Positions 1-9,753 are shown, numbered from the stretch's first letter. The stretch: DNA of 64,000 nucleotides from Desulfomonile tiedjei DSM 6799 (GCF_000266945.1 NC_018025.1:3038001-3102000), one strand, 5' to 3'. Translations and numbers: made by a program. The notes: generated by a model from the letters alone, not told the origin.

Positions 1-835
1 TTCCGATGGGAGCATAGGCGGCAATGAAATTATTCTTTGCACCTCTGTCCGGATCGTCGGTGCTGTTCACGGTTCTCCACGCAACCATTCTCATGAACGG
101 AACAGTTCGGGCAATATCCTCAGGCGGGGTGAGTTTCATATTGTGGCTGAAGACGTATCCGACCCTCGAATCCTCCAGCTTCACCTTGTACCAGACATCT
201 TTCTTGAATTGATCCGAGGACGGGTCATCTGCAGCGGCTGCATCTTCAAGCGACTGTCCCTGGGGACCGGATTTTCCTCTCGTGGAAGACGCGAGAGGAC
301 GTTTCAAGGTTACCACTCTCTCGTACATTTCGAATTTCTTGCCCGGCTCCAGTGTTTCCATTATGTCAGGATCACGGCCGGGTTCCAGGCGAAAATGGGC
401 TTTGGTCTTAAGAACACCTTCGGCCTGCACAGGCATTCCCTCTATGGAACGCCTCAATTCGTTCATTTTGACAATAGTCTCTTGACCGCCTACCACCTTC
501 TGATCGACGTACCCTTCTCGGCCGTCACGAACACGAACACGATACCAATTCTCTCCGACTCTATCGACGAGGTGCACAGGTGTCTCAGCAGGTATCTTGA
601 TGAGCACTTCAGAATTTCCGTTGGCCGTCTGGTGAACATTACAGGCTCGAAGAGTAATCCCTTCCCGCGGAGTGAACGTTTGTCTCGGTCGAACGTTACC
701 CTTCAACTTCTTGAGTATCTCGCGTTGAAGCGTCTCCACTTCCTGACATCCTGAAAGCGGCAGGCAAAGAACACTCAAGCAGAGGCATAGAAATATAGAT
801 AAACGGTTAAGGCTCAGTTTATTACTGCACTGCAT
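1..835 (-). CDS. SH3-domain lipoprotein, 5' part of gene (cut by left window edge)
   Basis: The reverse strand is open from an ATG at 835 to position 1, about 278 codons, with the C-terminus outside the window. The N-terminus has a hydrophobic stretch (residues about 12-27) ending in the lipobox LSGC with Cys30, so a lipid-anchored envelope protein is expected. Two segments (about 60-115 and 145-235) look like bacterial SH3 domains: each has a WY(R/K)V strand followed by a GYV motif, as in SH3_3 proteins that bind cell-wall peptides. A GGAG lies ten bases before the ATG. The lipobox and open frame are seen directly. The SH3 assignment is from pattern, and the ligand is unknown. Confidence 0.78.
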   Translation of the reverse strand, partial: MQCSNKLSLNRLSIFLCLCLSVLCLPLSGCQEVETLQREILKKLKGNVRPRQTFTPREGITLRACNVHQTANGNSEVLIKIPAETPVHLVDRVGENWYRVRVRDGREGYVDQKVVGGQETIVKMNELRRSIEGMPVQAEGVLKTKAHFRLEPGRDPDIMETLEPGKKFEMYERVVTLKRPLASSTRGKSGPQGQSLEDAAAADDPSSDQFKKDVWYKVKLEDSRVGYVFSHNMKLTPPEDIARTVPFMRMVAWRTVNSTDDPDRGAKNNFIAAYAPIG

Positions 836-1278
836 CTCCACGAATCTCCAGGGGTCCCTCCCGAAGACGCAGCTTATATCGGTTCATGGGAGAAATCAAC
901 ATAGTATCTTGTGAATTCGTTGCTTGTTTTTGCTGCCGAACCGGGCTTTTGGTACGAATTGCAAGGAGGCAGACTCAACATTTGAGCGGCATCGAAGTCT
1001 GCAGCAGTCTTTTACGAGGATCCGAGAGTTGTTCCTTACCGGCATTCAAACTGCATCCATGCGGTTCCACACAATTCACTTGTGAATGTGAACAAAGCAT
1101 GTTAGTTTCAAAGATTATTTTGTGAAAGCTATTACAGCCCCATTTCCGAATAGTTGGGCAGCTTCACAAGCTATTCAAGAAATCGCCGTCATATTTTCTC
1201 TGGAGTCCGATTTCGCGTGCGCTTTGTGGCATTGGACAAAATGAATGGGCTTCGGCCCCTCATCCGATTGGGAAAAAC
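836..1278. other. intergenic region between divergent lipoprotein gene and glmM
   Basis: This 443-base gap lies between two divergent genes, so it should carry promoters for both. I see no convincing -35/-10 pair, RNA gene or repeat. The one open frame (886-1125) has no good ribosome binding site and a composition unlike the neighbours, so I do not call it a gene. Confidence 0.5.
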
Positions 1279-2634
1279 ATGTCGAGAAGGCTCTTCGGAA
1301 CAGATGGAGTAAGAGGCATTGCCAATATCGAGCCCATGACTGCCGAGACCGCGCTTAAACTCGGACGGGCCGTAGCATATTTGGCTAGCACAACCCCAGA
1401 CAGACAACGGCATCGAATACTCGTGGGAAAAGATACCCGTATCTCGTGCTACATGTTGGAAACCGCTCTTACTGCAGGAATATGCTCAATGGGGGTCGAC
1501 GTCCTCCTGGTCGGCCCGATACCGACTCCAGGCATAGCTTTCTTGACTGCCAATATGAGATGTGACGCAGGAGCGGTCATTTCCGCCTCACACAATCCTT
1601 TCCAAGACAATGGCATAAAATTTTTCTCACGAGATGGATTCAAGCTTTCTGATGACGTGGAAGCTGAAATCGAAAAGCTGATGTTTTCAGATTTTCTGGA
1701 TGAAGTCAGGCCTACTGCAGACAAAATCGGCAAAGCCCAACGGATAGAAGATGCACTGGGAAGGTACGTAGTGTTCGTCAAGAATTCGTTTCCCAGACAT
1801 CTGAATCTCGAAGGCATCAATCTGGTGCTGGATTGTGCAAACGGGGCAGCCTACAAAGCAGGCCCTCTGGTCTTCGAGGAATTGGGAGCAAAGGTTCATC
1901 TGACCGGTGCAAATCCAAACGGGCAAAATATTAATCTAAACTGCGGTTCTCTCTATCCGCAAGTGATGTGCGACGCAGTTCGGTCCACTGGGGCTCACGT
2001 TGGAATCGCTCTTGACGGAGATGCGGACAGAGTTATCTTTGCGGACGAAAAAGGCAATGAAATTAATGGAGATCAAATCATGGGAATCATTGCCGCCGAT
2101 ATGATCGAACGGAACGCATTGCAAAAGCACACGGTGGTGGCCACAGTGATGAGCAATGTGGGTCTGGAGATAGCTTTGCGTGAAATGGGAGGACATCTGG
2201 TCCGTACCGCAGTGGGCGATCGATACGTTGTCGAGTCTATGCTGAGAGATGGGTACAACTTTGGTGGCGAACAATCCGGCCATTTGATTTTCCTGGATCA
2301 TAATACTTCCGGTGACGGCATTCTTTCAGCTCTCCAAGTGCTAAGAATTATGAAGAAATCTGAGAAGCCTCTTTCTGAATTGGCTGCACGGGTGACACTC
2401 TTTCCCCAGTACCTCAAAAACGTTGAAGTGCGGAGCAAAAGAAATCTGGACGAGATTCCGCAAATCAAAGCCGTGATTCAAGAGTGTGAAGAAAAATTCA
2501 GAGATAAGGGGAGGATTTTGATCCGATATTCTGGTACTCAGCTCATGTGCAGAGTCATGGCTGAAGGGGAGAACGAGAGCGAAGTCCAACAGGTGGTGGA
2601 AAGAATAGCAGATGCAATCTCCACTTATTTGTGA
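1279..2634 (+). CDS. glmM: phosphoglucosamine mutase
   Basis: The 451-residue product converts glucosamine-6-phosphate to glucosamine-1-phosphate in the cytoplasm, on the way to UDP-GlcNAc for peptidoglycan and lipopolysaccharide. The N-terminal LFGTDGVRG signature, the phosphoserine loop ISASHNP (Ser104), the metal loop DGDADR (residues 246-251) and the C-terminal phosphate loop RYSGT (from Arg416) are all present and in order. Length matches the family (about 445). The phosphate loop continues QLMCR where many family members have EPLxR, a modest departure. The gene overlaps kdsD by 23 bases, which suggests co-transcription of cell-envelope genes. The start fits the family N-terminus, although the ribosome binding site is weak. 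Confidence 0.96.
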   Translation: MSRRLFGTDGVRGIANIEPMTAETALKLGRAVAYLASTTPDRQRHRILVGKDTRISCYMLETALTAGICSMGVDVLLVGPIPTPGIAFLTANMRCDAGAVISASHNPFQDNGIKFFSRDGFKLSDDVEAEIEKLMFSDFLDEVRPTADKIGKAQRIEDALGRYVVFVKNSFPRHLNLEGINLVLDCANGAAYKAGPLVFEELGAKVHLTGANPNGQNINLNCGSLYPQVMCDAVRSTGAHVGIALDGDADRVIFADEKGNEINGDQIMGIIAADMIERNALQKHTVVATVMSNVGLEIALREMGGHLVRTAVGDRYVVESMLRDGYNFGGEQSGHLIFLDHNTSGDGILSALQVLRIMKKSEKPLSELAARVTLFPQYLKNVEVRSKRNLDEIPQIKAVIQECEEKFRDKGRILIRYSGTQLMCRVMAEGENESEVQQVVERIADAISTYL

Positions 2635-3613
2635 TGAAACGCTACCTGCCCTGGAAATTGCCAGGCGGGTGCTTCAGACGGAAATTGAAGGAATAATGGC
2701 AGTTCTGGAGCGTCTGGACAGGACGTTCGAGCTGTGTGTCGATCTTCTCTATTCTCTCCGGGGCCGTATTATCATCACTGGAGTTGGTAAGTCAGGCCTG
2801 ATAGCCAGAAAGATAGCGGCAACTCTGACGAGCACAGGATCTCCGGCAATTTTTGTGCACCCGGTAGAAGGTTTGCATGGCGATCTGGGCATAGTGAATC
2901 GGGACGATGCTCTTATTGCTCTCTCCAACAGTGGGGAAACCACCGAGATTACCTCTCTGGTAGCTACTATTAAGAAGCGAGGCCCGCTGGTCATCGCCCT
3001 GACCGGGGTAGTCTCTTCAACTTTGGCACGAATGGCCGATCAGGTACTTGATTGCCGGGTTCCCCGGGAGGCTTGTCCGCTCAATATGGCTCCTACGGCC
3101 AGCACGACTGCGGTTCTTGCCCTGGGGGATGCTTTAGCTGTTGCGCTCATGATAAGGAGAGGATTTCGCAAAGAAGACTTTCTCCGTCATCATCCGGCAG
3201 GAAGCCTTGGCGAACGTTTGAACCTGAAGGTCGCGGATATAATGCTTCGCAGGCCTGCAGCTCCTGAAGTAAATCAATATGCATCCCTCCAAGACGTTCT
3301 CTGTTCGATAAACAAGCAGAATCTCGGGTTCGCACTTGTAACTGAAGGAGCGAAACTCTTGGGCATCATTACGGATGGAGATCTCAGGCGAGCGCTGTCG
3401 GAGAACTGCGGTATCTATGATTCTGTGGCCGGCAAACTGATGACTCCCAATCCGTTGACCATAGACGAAGGCAGGACTGCAGCGGAAGCGCTGGAGATCA
3501 TGGAAAGAAAGCTTATCACAGCATTGGCCGTATTGGACCAAGATGGGAATCTCACCGGAATCATCCACCTTCACGATTTACTGGGCAAAGGAGAAGTCCG
3601 TTTTTCGCCCTGA
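2612..3613 (+). CDS. kdsD: arabinose-5-phosphate isomerase (KdsD/KpsF/GutQ family)
   Basis: A 333-residue sugar isomerase that interconverts ribulose-5-phosphate and arabinose-5-phosphate, the first step to KDO for lipopolysaccharide. An N-terminal SIS domain (about 40-175) contains the motifs GVGKSG, SNSGET and [11 protein letters not shown]. Two CBS domains follow (about 205-260 and 275-325). Length and domain order match KdsD/KpsF. The start lies inside the end of glmM (23-base overlap, different frame), so the two are probably translated from one message. Family members may serve LPS, capsule or sugar-alcohol pathways. The glmM linkage favours the LPS role, as inference. Confidence 0.93.
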   Translation: MQSPLICDETLPALEIARRVLQTEIEGIMAVLERLDRTFELCVDLLYSLRGRIIITGVGKSGLIARKIAATLTSTGSPAIFVHPVEGLHGDLGIVNRDDALIALSNSGETTEITSLVATIKKRGPLVIALTGVVSSTLARMADQVLDCRVPREACPLNMAPTASTTAVLALGDALAVALMIRRGFRKEDFLRHHPAGSLGERLNLKVADIMLRRPAAPEVNQYASLQDVLCSINKQNLGFALVTEGAKLLGIITDGDLRRALSENCGIYDSVAGKLMTPNPLTIDEGRTAAEALEIMERKLITALAVLDQDGNLTGIIHLHDLLGKGEVRFSP

Positions 3614-3714
3614 CCAGCGATTCCGGTAGCTTGAAAGATGCTCTGCGCAGCACATGATCTGTACAAAAGATGGTGTCTCGTCCCGCTTTCGCGGACGCAT
3701 ACATTGGAGGATTG

Positions 3715-4092
3715 ATGATGAAGATGAAGAAAGAGGATTTGGAATATTTCCAGGGTATACTGCAGAAACAATTAGACGATTTGGTTCGCGGAGCAGGCAG
3801 AACTGTGGACGATATGACCGAAATCGAATCCAAAAGTTCATTCCCGGACCCTACCGACCGAGCAGCCCTCGAATCGGACCGTAACTTCGAATTGCGCATT
3901 CGCGATAGGGAGAGAAAGCTTATAAATAAAATACGTAAGGCTTTGGACAAGATTGAAGATGGCTCATTCGGTTTTTGCGAAGTCTGCGGCGAGCCCATTG
4001 AATTTAAGCGATTGGAAGCACGACCGGTCACAACTCATTGTATAGAGTGCAAGACAACTGCGGAAGAAGAAGAGAAGATCCGACGATTATAG
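3715..4092 (+). CDS. dksA: DksA/TraR-family zinc-finger protein
   Basis: A 125-residue protein of the DksA/TraR family, whose members bind the RNA polymerase secondary channel and, with ppGpp, adjust promoter use. The N-terminal half is a predicted coiled coil and carries DPTDRA, matching the DxxDxA tip motif of true DksA. A four-cysteine zinc finger follows (Cys88, Cys91, Cys109, Cys112; C-X2-C-X17-C-X2-C). The frame is open upstream to 3670, but GGAGG at 3706-3710 points to the ATG at 3715 or 3718, and the family N-terminus agrees. It stands alone between kdsD and a hypothetical gene. Several paralogues are usual in this lineage, so it may not be the main DksA. Confidence 0.88.
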   Translation: MMKMKKEDLEYFQGILQKQLDDLVRGAGRTVDDMTEIESKSSFPDPTDRAALESDRNFELRIRDRERKLINKIRKALDKIEDGSFGFCEVCGEPIEFKRLEARPVTTHCIECKTTAEEEEKIRRL

Positions 4093-4321
4093 GCAATATC
4101 CGATCATGCTCAGGAAAATATGTAGCGAGCTTCTACAACGAAGAGGATAATAATGCAGCAATGTGCGCGTTTGTAACTCCTTCCATAGACATATTCGTTC
4201 TCGCGTTAGAAATTTCTTTTTGAAAAAAACCGGGAATTTCTGAAACTTGTCATTGAAAAACCTTTTGATACGCGCTATATTTTTAGAACACCTATACATT
4301 CAGTGAAAAGGATTTGATGTC

Positions 4322-5014
4322 ATGAGAAGAGGCAAGAACCTTATGGGGCCAAGCGAATTTATTGGCGAAATGCCTCGAGAGCAAATCGTTGATTCGGCAA
4401 ATGTGGATACTCGTTGTACGTGCGATGCAGGAAGTGAATTGTTTCCAAGGTCATATATGAGCAGAAAAACTACTGCAAAAGATGAAGAAGTAAGAGACGA
4501 TCCCACTGAAACCGATCGTTTTCAGGAACCCACAGTTGCCCAGCAATCGGTTTCCAGAAAAGCGTTGAAATCGAAAGTTCCCAGTTTAAGAAAAACGAAA
4601 ATAACATTGCATGGTCGTATATCAGAATTGTTTTCCGGAAAACTGACGACCAAATCACCTGCGGTTTCTGAAACTCCGGAGACTTTACAATTGGATACAG
4701 TCGAAACGGTTGATGCAACAACAGACATTCGTGAAGAAAAAGTCATTAGCGAAAGTGCATCCCAACAAATCGCTGCAGAACCAAAACCAGCGGCAATACC
4801 CATTACAGAGACCGTGATAATTCCGACTCCTGTAAAAAGGCGACGCATTCCAAAAGAAGAATTGGCTGCAGAACCGGCCAAGCCTTTGAAGATTATTCGA
4901 CGCAGGCGAGAAGAAGAACCAAAGGTTTTTGAGACTTCCCGTCATGGTGTGCCCAAATCCATGTTGGAAGGAACAACGATTGGATTAGATGAGGAATTGG
5001 AACCTGCCAGATAA
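4322..5014 (+). CDS. hypothetical charged, probably disordered protein
   Basis: This 230-residue product matches no family I recognise. It is rich in Lys, Arg, Glu, Pro, Thr and Ser, has no membrane segment or signal peptide, and its middle (about 80-190) is low in complexity with alternating basic and acidic runs. The C-terminal 40 residues contain two basic clusters (KRRR, RRRR) and end in a more ordered-looking acidic stretch, which could be a docking segment. AAAAGGA precedes the ATG by nine bases, a good ribosome binding site. An internal ATG at 4457 is an alternative start. It sits between the DksA-like gene and the DUF4416 gene on the same strand. No function is proposed. Confidence 0.65.
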   Translation: MRRGKNLMGPSEFIGEMPREQIVDSANVDTRCTCDAGSELFPRSYMSRKTTAKDEEVRDDPTETDRFQEPTVAQQSVSRKALKSKVPSLRKTKITLHGRISELFSGKLTTKSPAVSETPETLQLDTVETVDATTDIREEKVISESASQQIAAEPKPAAIPITETVIIPTPVKRRRIPKEELAAEPAKPLKIIRRRREEEPKVFETSRHGVPKSMLEGTTIGLDEELEPAR

Positions 5015-5083
5015 TGCTCAATCCCGATTTTCTCTGTTCAAAGTCCTCTTCTCAACCATCCTGGCATCCCCAAAGAGAATTGC

Positions 5084-5638
5084 ATGAGTACCCCCGTCGT
5101 TCCCGAATTTGCAAGGCTCGTACTAAGCGTATTGTGCCCCGACGAAAACATACTTCCGGTGATTAAGCCGCTCTTGGAGAGAGAGCTCGGGCCCGTTGAG
5201 GAAGAAATCGGGCCGTTGGAATTTCCTTTTACGTCTTACTATGACCGTGAGATGGGGCCCGGAATCCGACGTTGGTTGTGGGTGTTCGAGCATCTTTTGG
5301 ATCGAAGTCGTCTTGCGCCTGTCAAGTGCTTGACGAATCGAATAGAACAGACGTATACCATTGACGGCAAGCGAACATTCAATCTCGATCCGGGATTCAT
5401 GACCCTCGGGAATTTCGTCTTGGCCACAGGCAAGAACAATGCCCATAGAATATATCTAAAAGACGGCATATTTGCGGATCTTACTCTCATTTACAGATCG
5501 GGATCTTACCACCCTCTGGAATGGACATATCCTGATTATGCCGACAACGGGTTGATTTCGATTCTCAACCAGTTGAGGGAGCAATACAAATGCAGGTTAA
5601 CGGAGCCGGCATGCGCACGCGCCCCATTAAGAGCATGA
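5084..5638 (+). CDS. DUF4416 family protein
   Basis: A 184-residue protein recognisable as DUF4416, a family of unknown function common in deltaproteobacteria and other anaerobes. Typical features seen here are an N-terminal segment with a conserved FPFTSYYD, a central NRIEQTY, and the C-terminal blocks LATGKNNAHRIYL, GIFADLTLIY and WTYPDYA. There is no signal peptide or membrane segment. The 3' end overlaps the start of yicC by up to 49 bases, so the two are likely co-translated. DUF4416 next to YicC and RpoZ suggests a link to RNA metabolism, which is inference from neighbourhood only. Confidence 0.88.
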   Translation: MSTPVVPEFARLVLSVLCPDENILPVIKPLLERELGPVEEEIGPLEFPFTSYYDREMGPGIRRWLWVFEHLLDRSRLAPVKCLTNRIEQTYTIDGKRTFNLDPGFMTLGNFVLATGKNNAHRIYLKDGIFADLTLIYRSGSYHPLEWTYPDYADNGLISILNQLREQYKCRLTEPACARAPLRA

Positions 5639-6501
5639 CCGGGTTCGGCCGGGGCCGCTCGGCTTCCGGCGAAGTTGAAATCATCACGGAAATCCGCGCG
5701 GTAAACCACCGTTTTCTCGATCTCTCCGTCAAGCTCCCGAGAGCATTTAACGTGTTCGAGCCGGCAATTCGGAAAACCGTTACAGATAGTGTGCACCGCG
5801 GAAAATTCGATATAATGGTTACTCGTAGTGCCGGGAAAAACGGCCTTGTCGAGGTGACTCTGGACGAATCGCTTGCGACCGGCTATTTCAACTGTTTGAA
5901 GCGAATACAAGAAAAATTCAATCTTACAGCGGAGATAAAGGCAAGCGACATTATCGGGCTGAAAGATGTAGTCGTTCCAGTCGAACGGGACGATCTCGTG
6001 GAAAGCGAATGGCCGCTTCTGGAAGAGAGCCTCGGGACTGCAATGAGAGCACTGGATGAAATGAGATGCGCTGAGGGCGCAACCTTGTGGAATGATATCG
6101 AAAACAGATTGCTCTCAATCAAAGAAACCGCTTCCCGGATTTCGCCGCTGGTCCAACAGGTAGTGGTTGCGGCTAAAGAACGTTTGGAGAGGCGGATCAA
6201 AGAACTTACAGGCGGCATGGAATTGGACCCGGACCGGCTTACTCAAGAAGTTGCGATTATTGCGGATAAGTCGGACGTGACAGAGGAATTGATCCGGCTG
6301 AACAGTCATCTGGAGCAGTTCATGGGATTCTTCTCCGAAGGTTCGCCCCTGGGAAGAAAACTGGATTTTCTGCTTCAGGAAATCAACCGGGAAGTCAATA
6401 CGTTGGGATCGAAATCAGCATCTACGGAAATTTCATCGCACGTTGTTTATATGAAATCGGAACTGGAGAAGATCCGGGAACAAACACAAAATATAGAATA
6501 A
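5590..6501 (+). CDS. yicC: YicC/YloC family endoribonuclease
   Basis: A 303-residue member of the YicC family, which in E. coli takes part in degradation of small regulatory RNA. The N-terminal SMTGFGR signature, the central DxLxLKDV-like region and the C-terminal family block near [16 protein letters not shown] are present. Three starts are possible. ATG 5590 has the best ribosome binding site (GAGGGAG, eight bases upstream). ATG 5611 gives a product closest to the usual length (about 290). ATG 5635 begins at the signature itself. rpoZ follows after 11 bases. In many bacteria gmk lies between yicC and rpoZ, but it is absent here. Confidence 0.93.
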   Translation: MQVNGAGMRTRPIKSMTGFGRGRSASGEVEIITEIRAVNHRFLDLSVKLPRAFNVFEPAIRKTVTDSVHRGKFDIMVTRSAGKNGLVEVTLDESLATGYFNCLKRIQEKFNLTAEIKASDIIGLKDVVVPVERDDLVESEWPLLEESLGTAMRALDEMRCAEGATLWNDIENRLLSIKETASRISPLVQQVVVAAKERLERRIKELTGGMELDPDRLTQEVAIIADKSDVTEELIRLNSHLEQFMGFFSEGSPLGRKLDFLLQEINREVNTLGSKSASTEISSHVVYMKSELEKIREQTQNIE

Positions 6502-6512
6502 GTGAGACACAA

Positions 6513-6758
6513 ATGGCGAGAGTAACAGTTGAAGATTGTCTGGAGAAGGTGGAGAATCGTTTTGCTCTGGTGATCCTTGCATCCAAGAGAACGAAAGAAT
6601 TAAAAAGAGGGGCGCCTCTGACGGTGCGCGACAGAGACAACCGAGAGGTTGTCATGGCTTTGAGAGAAATAGCGGCATCCAAAGTGTTGGCGAAAATGCC
6701 GACGGCTGAAGAATCCCTGGACAAAAAAGAAGCACCTATATCGATTGAAAAGGACTAA
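6513..6758 (+). CDS. rpoZ: DNA-directed RNA polymerase omega subunit
   Basis: The 81-residue product is the small omega subunit that helps assemble RNA polymerase around beta prime. The family pattern is clear: a start [10 protein letters not shown], the helix with [12 protein letters not shown], and the block VVMALREIA. Length is typical (70-90). It lies 11 bases after yicC and overlaps the rlmB frame by 14 bases, placing it inside a compact operon from the DUF4416 gene to the short gene at 7524. No ppGpp-site assessment was made. Confidence 0.94.
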   Translation: MARVTVEDCLEKVENRFALVILASKRTKELKRGAPLTVRDRDNREVVMALREIAASKVLAKMPTAEESLDKKEAPISIEKD

Positions 6759-7524
6759 ATCCTCAACCAAGACTGTTCTTTATGGGGTTCATCCGGTCCT
6801 GGAAAATTTCAGGGCAAGAAAACGCTTGATAGAAGAAGTCTTTATTTCCCGAGACAGCAGACTGGACTCATTGACTGCCCAGTTTGAACTCGCCGGAATC
6901 CCCATAAACAAGATGAATCCCAAAGATCTCGCTGCGTTTTGCGGATCTCAGCATCATCAGGGCATTGCAGCATCTGTGGGACCGTTTCCCTATGCGGATT
7001 TGAGTGATTTGACGTCCCAAGAGGCAGAAGGTTTGCTGGTAATCCTCGATGAGATTCAGGACCCATCGAACCTGGGCACAATACTGAGGAGTTGCCACTG
7101 TTTGGGAGCTTCGGGCGTCGTTCTCACGAAGGATCGTGCCGTTCCTGTGACTCCTGCTGTAGAAAAGGCCGCTGCGGGCGCTTCTGCTCATGTCCTGGTT
7201 GCGAGAATCGTAAATTTGGCTCGGGAAATTGACGGATTAAAAGATCTGGGATTCTGGATTTACGCTGCCGACGCGCGCGCGAGTTCCTCAGTGTACGCCA
7301 TGGATCTTACCGAAAAGATCGCAGTTGTGTTCGGTTCCGAATTCAGCGGTATCCGAAGACTCGTCCGTGAAAAATGCGATGGCACAATTTCGATTCCCAT
7401 GTTGGGCACGATAGATTCTCTCAATGTGGCCCAGACAGCAACGGTGATTCTTGCCGAATCACTCCGGCAACGGCTCGTGAAAAAGCCTGAACTCCTTCTG
7501 CATGCTTCTCACGGTTCTAAGTAA
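6745..7524 (+). CDS. rlmB: 23S rRNA (guanosine-2'-O-)-methyltransferase RlmB, TrmH/SpoU family
   Basis: A 259-residue SpoU-type methyltransferase that by family methylates a ribose in 23S rRNA (G2251 in E. coli). The N-terminal substrate-binding domain begins with the usual [10 protein letters not shown]. The C-terminal knotted SAM domain carries the three SpoU motifs: [20 protein letters not shown] and the final [14 protein letters not shown]. The only plausible start is a TTG at 6745, inside the last codons of rpoZ, with no clear ribosome binding site, so translation is probably coupled to rpoZ. Other TrmH-family members modify tRNA, but overall length and motifs fit RlmB best. Confidence 0.9.
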   Translation: MKRTKSSTKTVLYGVHPVLENFRARKRLIEEVFISRDSRLDSLTAQFELAGIPINKMNPKDLAAFCGSQHHQGIAASVGPFPYADLSDLTSQEAEGLLVILDEIQDPSNLGTILRSCHCLGASGVVLTKDRAVPVTPAVEKAAAGASAHVLVARIVNLAREIDGLKDLGFWIYAADARASSSVYAMDLTEKIAVVFGSEFSGIRRLVREKCDGTISIPMLGTIDSLNVAQTATVILAESLRQRLVKKPELLLHASHGSK

Positions 7525-7913
7525 TGCGGTTGACAATTAGTCCGAATCCGGATTTTGCTCTACTCGACATGGAATTGGATCTGGTTATCGCACTATACGA
7601 AGAAAGAAGTCCGGAGATATTCTTGCAGAGTGGGACACCCCGCCCGGATCGGCATTTTCTTCTTGGAATGGCTCAAACCATCGTGGTTGCCGTCGAAGAA
7701 TCGGACAAAGATTCCGTGCTCTTTCTTGAATCGGGCGCTGCTGAACTTCAAGACTCGGGCGAATTGAGAACACTTCATTCAAGCTTACTGATAGTGCGCA
7801 GCATTGAAGGGAGGTTCTCGGCGATTGTCTTCGGAGATCCGCGCCAAGCCAGACGTCTGGCACGTCGTGCAGAACGTTGGTTTACCGGAACGGTTCGTTT
7901 GGACATACCATGA
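7524..7913 (+). CDS. hypothetical protein, coupled to rlmB
   Basis: A 129-residue protein I do not recognise. It starts at the ATG that overlaps the rlmB stop codon (TAATG), a typical translational coupling, and its codon use resembles the neighbours. There is no signal peptide or membrane segment. The sequence looks like a compact alpha/beta fold, with a conserved-looking core of hydrophobic strands (TIVVAVEE, SLLIVRS) and an Arg-rich helix near the C-terminus. Position suggests a minor role linked to RNA modification or to its operon partners, but nothing in the sequence shows it. Confidence 0.7.
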   Translation: MRLTISPNPDFALLDMELDLVIALYEERSPEIFLQSGTPRPDRHFLLGMAQTIVVAVEESDKDSVLFLESGAAELQDSGELRTLHSSLLIVRSIEGRFSAIVFGDPRQARRLARRAERWFTGTVRLDIP

Positions 7914-8023
7914 GTCTCGATCCTGCCGAGTAGTACCATTGTTGATAGTGGGACAAATTTGGGAACAAGTTATCGGTGCCGGTATCTAAACGAAAAAAGT
8001 TTCCGGCAACGTTGGAGGTTTCA

Positions 8024-8374
8024 ATGTATGGAAAATCTGCTGCTCTTGTGACTGTGATGATTCTGCTCTTGACCGTTACCGCGTTCGCTCAGAGGGACAT
8101 ATCGGGAAACTATGAGGCCTCAGTCATGGGATCGACAATACGGGCCAATATAGAACAGAACGGCAGCAACATTCAGGGAGTGGCACACGTGTATTCGGCT
8201 GGAAAGAAAAACACTTACCATTTCTCGGGCGTCACGGATGGAAATCGGTTTCAGGCAAGCCATTATAGTGGACATGTCTTTTCCGGGAATGTCACGCCCC
8301 AGGGGGATCTTGTGGGTGTTTTGAGGACAAAAGGCGGACACAAAGTCTCCGTTCATGCCTCCCGCCGTAACTGA
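8024..8374 (+). CDS. small secreted hypothetical protein
   Basis: A 116-residue protein with a classic signal peptide: a short basic start, a hydrophobic core (about residues 7-20) and a cleavage site after AFA. The mature part of about 95 residues repeats beta-strand patterns (SGNYEASV, HFSGVTDG, HYSGHVFSGNV), suggesting a small beta-sandwich or beta-barrel domain in the periplasm. The frame opens earlier at 7976, but GGAGG at 8014-8018 decides for the ATG at 8024. It is followed by two small genes on the same strand. Function unknown. Confidence 0.75.
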   Translation: MYGKSAALVTVMILLLTVTAFAQRDISGNYEASVMGSTIRANIEQNGSNIQGVAHVYSAGKKNTYHFSGVTDGNRFQASHYSGHVFSGNVTPQGDLVGVLRTKGGHKVSVHASRRN

Positions 8375-8383
8375 GAGGGTTCA

Positions 8384-8572
8384 ATGCAGAAGTCGACCGC
8401 TGCCAAAATACGCACGTTGTGGTTCCTGACAGCAATGATCCCCTTGATGATGATAGCTGGACTTGTGGGCGTTCTTTCATTGCTGCTTACATCTCCTCTC
8501 ATGGTGTACGGAGGAATGTGCAAAAAACATATTAAGAGTCCGTGGCGCAAGTCATTGATGTCACCTCGATAA
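8384..8572 (+). CDS. small membrane protein
   Basis: A 62-residue product with one or two hydrophobic helices (about residues 12-42) and a basic C-terminal tail. GAGAGGG lies a few bases before the ATG. It starts ten bases after the secreted protein gene, so the two may be one unit. No family recognised. The short length leaves some doubt that it is a gene, but the ribosome binding site and spacing support it. Confidence 0.5.
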   Translation: MQKSTAAKIRTLWFLTAMIPLMMIAGLVGVLSLLLTSPLMVYGGMCKKHIKSPWRKSLMSPR

Positions 8573-8587
8573 CCGAGCGTCCGTTAC

Positions 8588-8806
8588 ATGATCGACAGGA
8601 GATATTACCGGATTAGAGGTCAAAAATGGGAGGCGCGTTTCTTTCAAAAAGGAGAACGTTTTCCCGATACAGCCATTGACGTACCCAAACAGGGCGTATG
8701 GGCTTGCCCGGAACTCCAGGGATGGGACCAAGCCCGTTTTCTCGGGAATTCATGGCGCTTCATCAATTTGGATATAGATGTCAGTTACCTTCCGGAAAAT
8801 AGGTAG
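8588..8806 (+). CDS. small hypothetical protein
   Basis: A 72-residue cytoplasmic-looking protein rich in aromatic and basic residues (six Trp, several Tyr and Arg), with no signal or membrane segment. It begins 15 bases after the small membrane protein gene and its end overlaps the convergent lipoprotein gene by 26 bases. The amino-acid composition looks like real coding sequence. No family recognised. Confidence 0.45.
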   Translation: MIDRRYYRIRGQKWEARFFQKGERFPDTAIDVPKQGVWACPELQGWDQARFLGNSWRFINLDIDVSYLPENR

Positions 8807-9569
8807 GCATTCTCTGCGCCAGTGAAGAATCAACAACTCCTTTGTCTTCGTCTTCTTCCTGATTTTCGCGCCCTTTTATATCCTGAGCTTCATAGCGCTG
8901 ATTCTCGCTGATTTGATTCAGTCTTTGATTCAATGAAAGTATTTGCGGGTCATCTTGAGCGAGCAGCGACCAGGAAGCAAACTCAGTCTCATCAACATCA
9001 CCATTCTTAAATTTTATAGCCACTTTTTTGATTTCGCCGGATTCCATAATCGCCAGGTTGACTGATTGTATGCGCTCGAACTCGTTCTGGTTTGAAGGAA
9101 CGATTTCCGTGGTCAGCACGTCATCATGCTGTTCGCTTTTCATCACAGAGAACTTCCGGAGACTACCGTTGCCGACACTCTGTATGAGAAGCATTAGAGG
9201 ATCCGCAAATTTGGAAAGATCTCGCTCACCGTGAATTTTGAAGACTTCCACATCCGAGCCGTCGTGGGTCATCGTGATTATTTTCCCGTTTGACAGAATC
9301 TCGACGTTAATGTCTCCGGTGAGGGTAAGCTGAAATTTATTCGGCTTCTGAAAAAGGAGAACACCTTTGGCTTTCATCTCGCGATTAAAAACCGAATTGC
9401 GCCGCGTCTTAACGAATTCCGTTCGAAATTGCTTTATAAGACTGGATTTCTTCTCAGCCTCGTTGATTACGTCTCCCAGTTCAAGGTTCTTGGTAAGATG
9501 CTTGGAACCGCAGCCGTTCAGGAGTATGGCCACAGACAATGTACATGCAATAATTAAAAGTATGCGCAA
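8781..9569 (-). CDS. lipoprotein with LolA-like fold
   Basis: A 262-residue lipoprotein: a hydrophobic N-terminus ends in the lipobox LLNGC (Cys20). The following 190 residues resemble the LolA/LolB-like family that binds lipid or lipoprotein acyl chains, with the strand pattern FRTEFVKTR, KAKGVLLFQKPNKFQL and a later NGKIITM. The last 50 residues are acidic and probably disordered. It is therefore an envelope protein possibly involved in handling lipids or lipoproteins. The fold is judged by pattern only. Its 3' end overlaps the small gene on the other strand. Confidence 0.72.
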   Translation of the reverse strand: MRILLIIACTLSVAILLNGCGSKHLTKNLELGDVINEAEKKSSLIKQFRTEFVKTRRNSVFNREMKAKGVLLFQKPNKFQLTLTGDINVEILSNGKIITMTHDGSDVEVFKIHGERDLSKFADPLMLLIQSVGNGSLRKFSVMKSEQHDDVLTTEIVPSNQNEFERIQSVNLAIMESGEIKKVAIKFKNGDVDETEFASWSLLAQDDPQILSLNQRLNQISENQRYEAQDIKGRENQEEDEDKGVVDSSLAQRMPTYFPEGN

Positions 9570-9753
9570 AATTGCCTCTCTGCTGAGATGTCCCCATTCA
9601 TTACACTGTCACTTTTCGTCTTATTTTGTTCAAAAAAAGCGCTCTGCGCAACCCCTTTTGGATTTTCCAAAGGAAGAAATTCGATTGAGAGCGCCCACCT
9701 ATACCGATTCTCGAAAGTAATCACGGATTGTCAAGAGCAGTTCCCAGCAATTG

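Noticed and set aside
143-754. Forward frame of 203 codons at the left edge
   Set aside because: Antisense to the lipoprotein with clear lipobox and SH3 segments on the reverse strand.
886-1125. Forward frame of 79 codons before glmM
   Set aside because: No ribosome binding site and cysteine-rich, random-looking composition.
4204-4240. AGAAATT...AATTTCT inverted repeat after the DksA-like gene
   Set aside because: Weak, AT-rich and poorly placed for a terminator.
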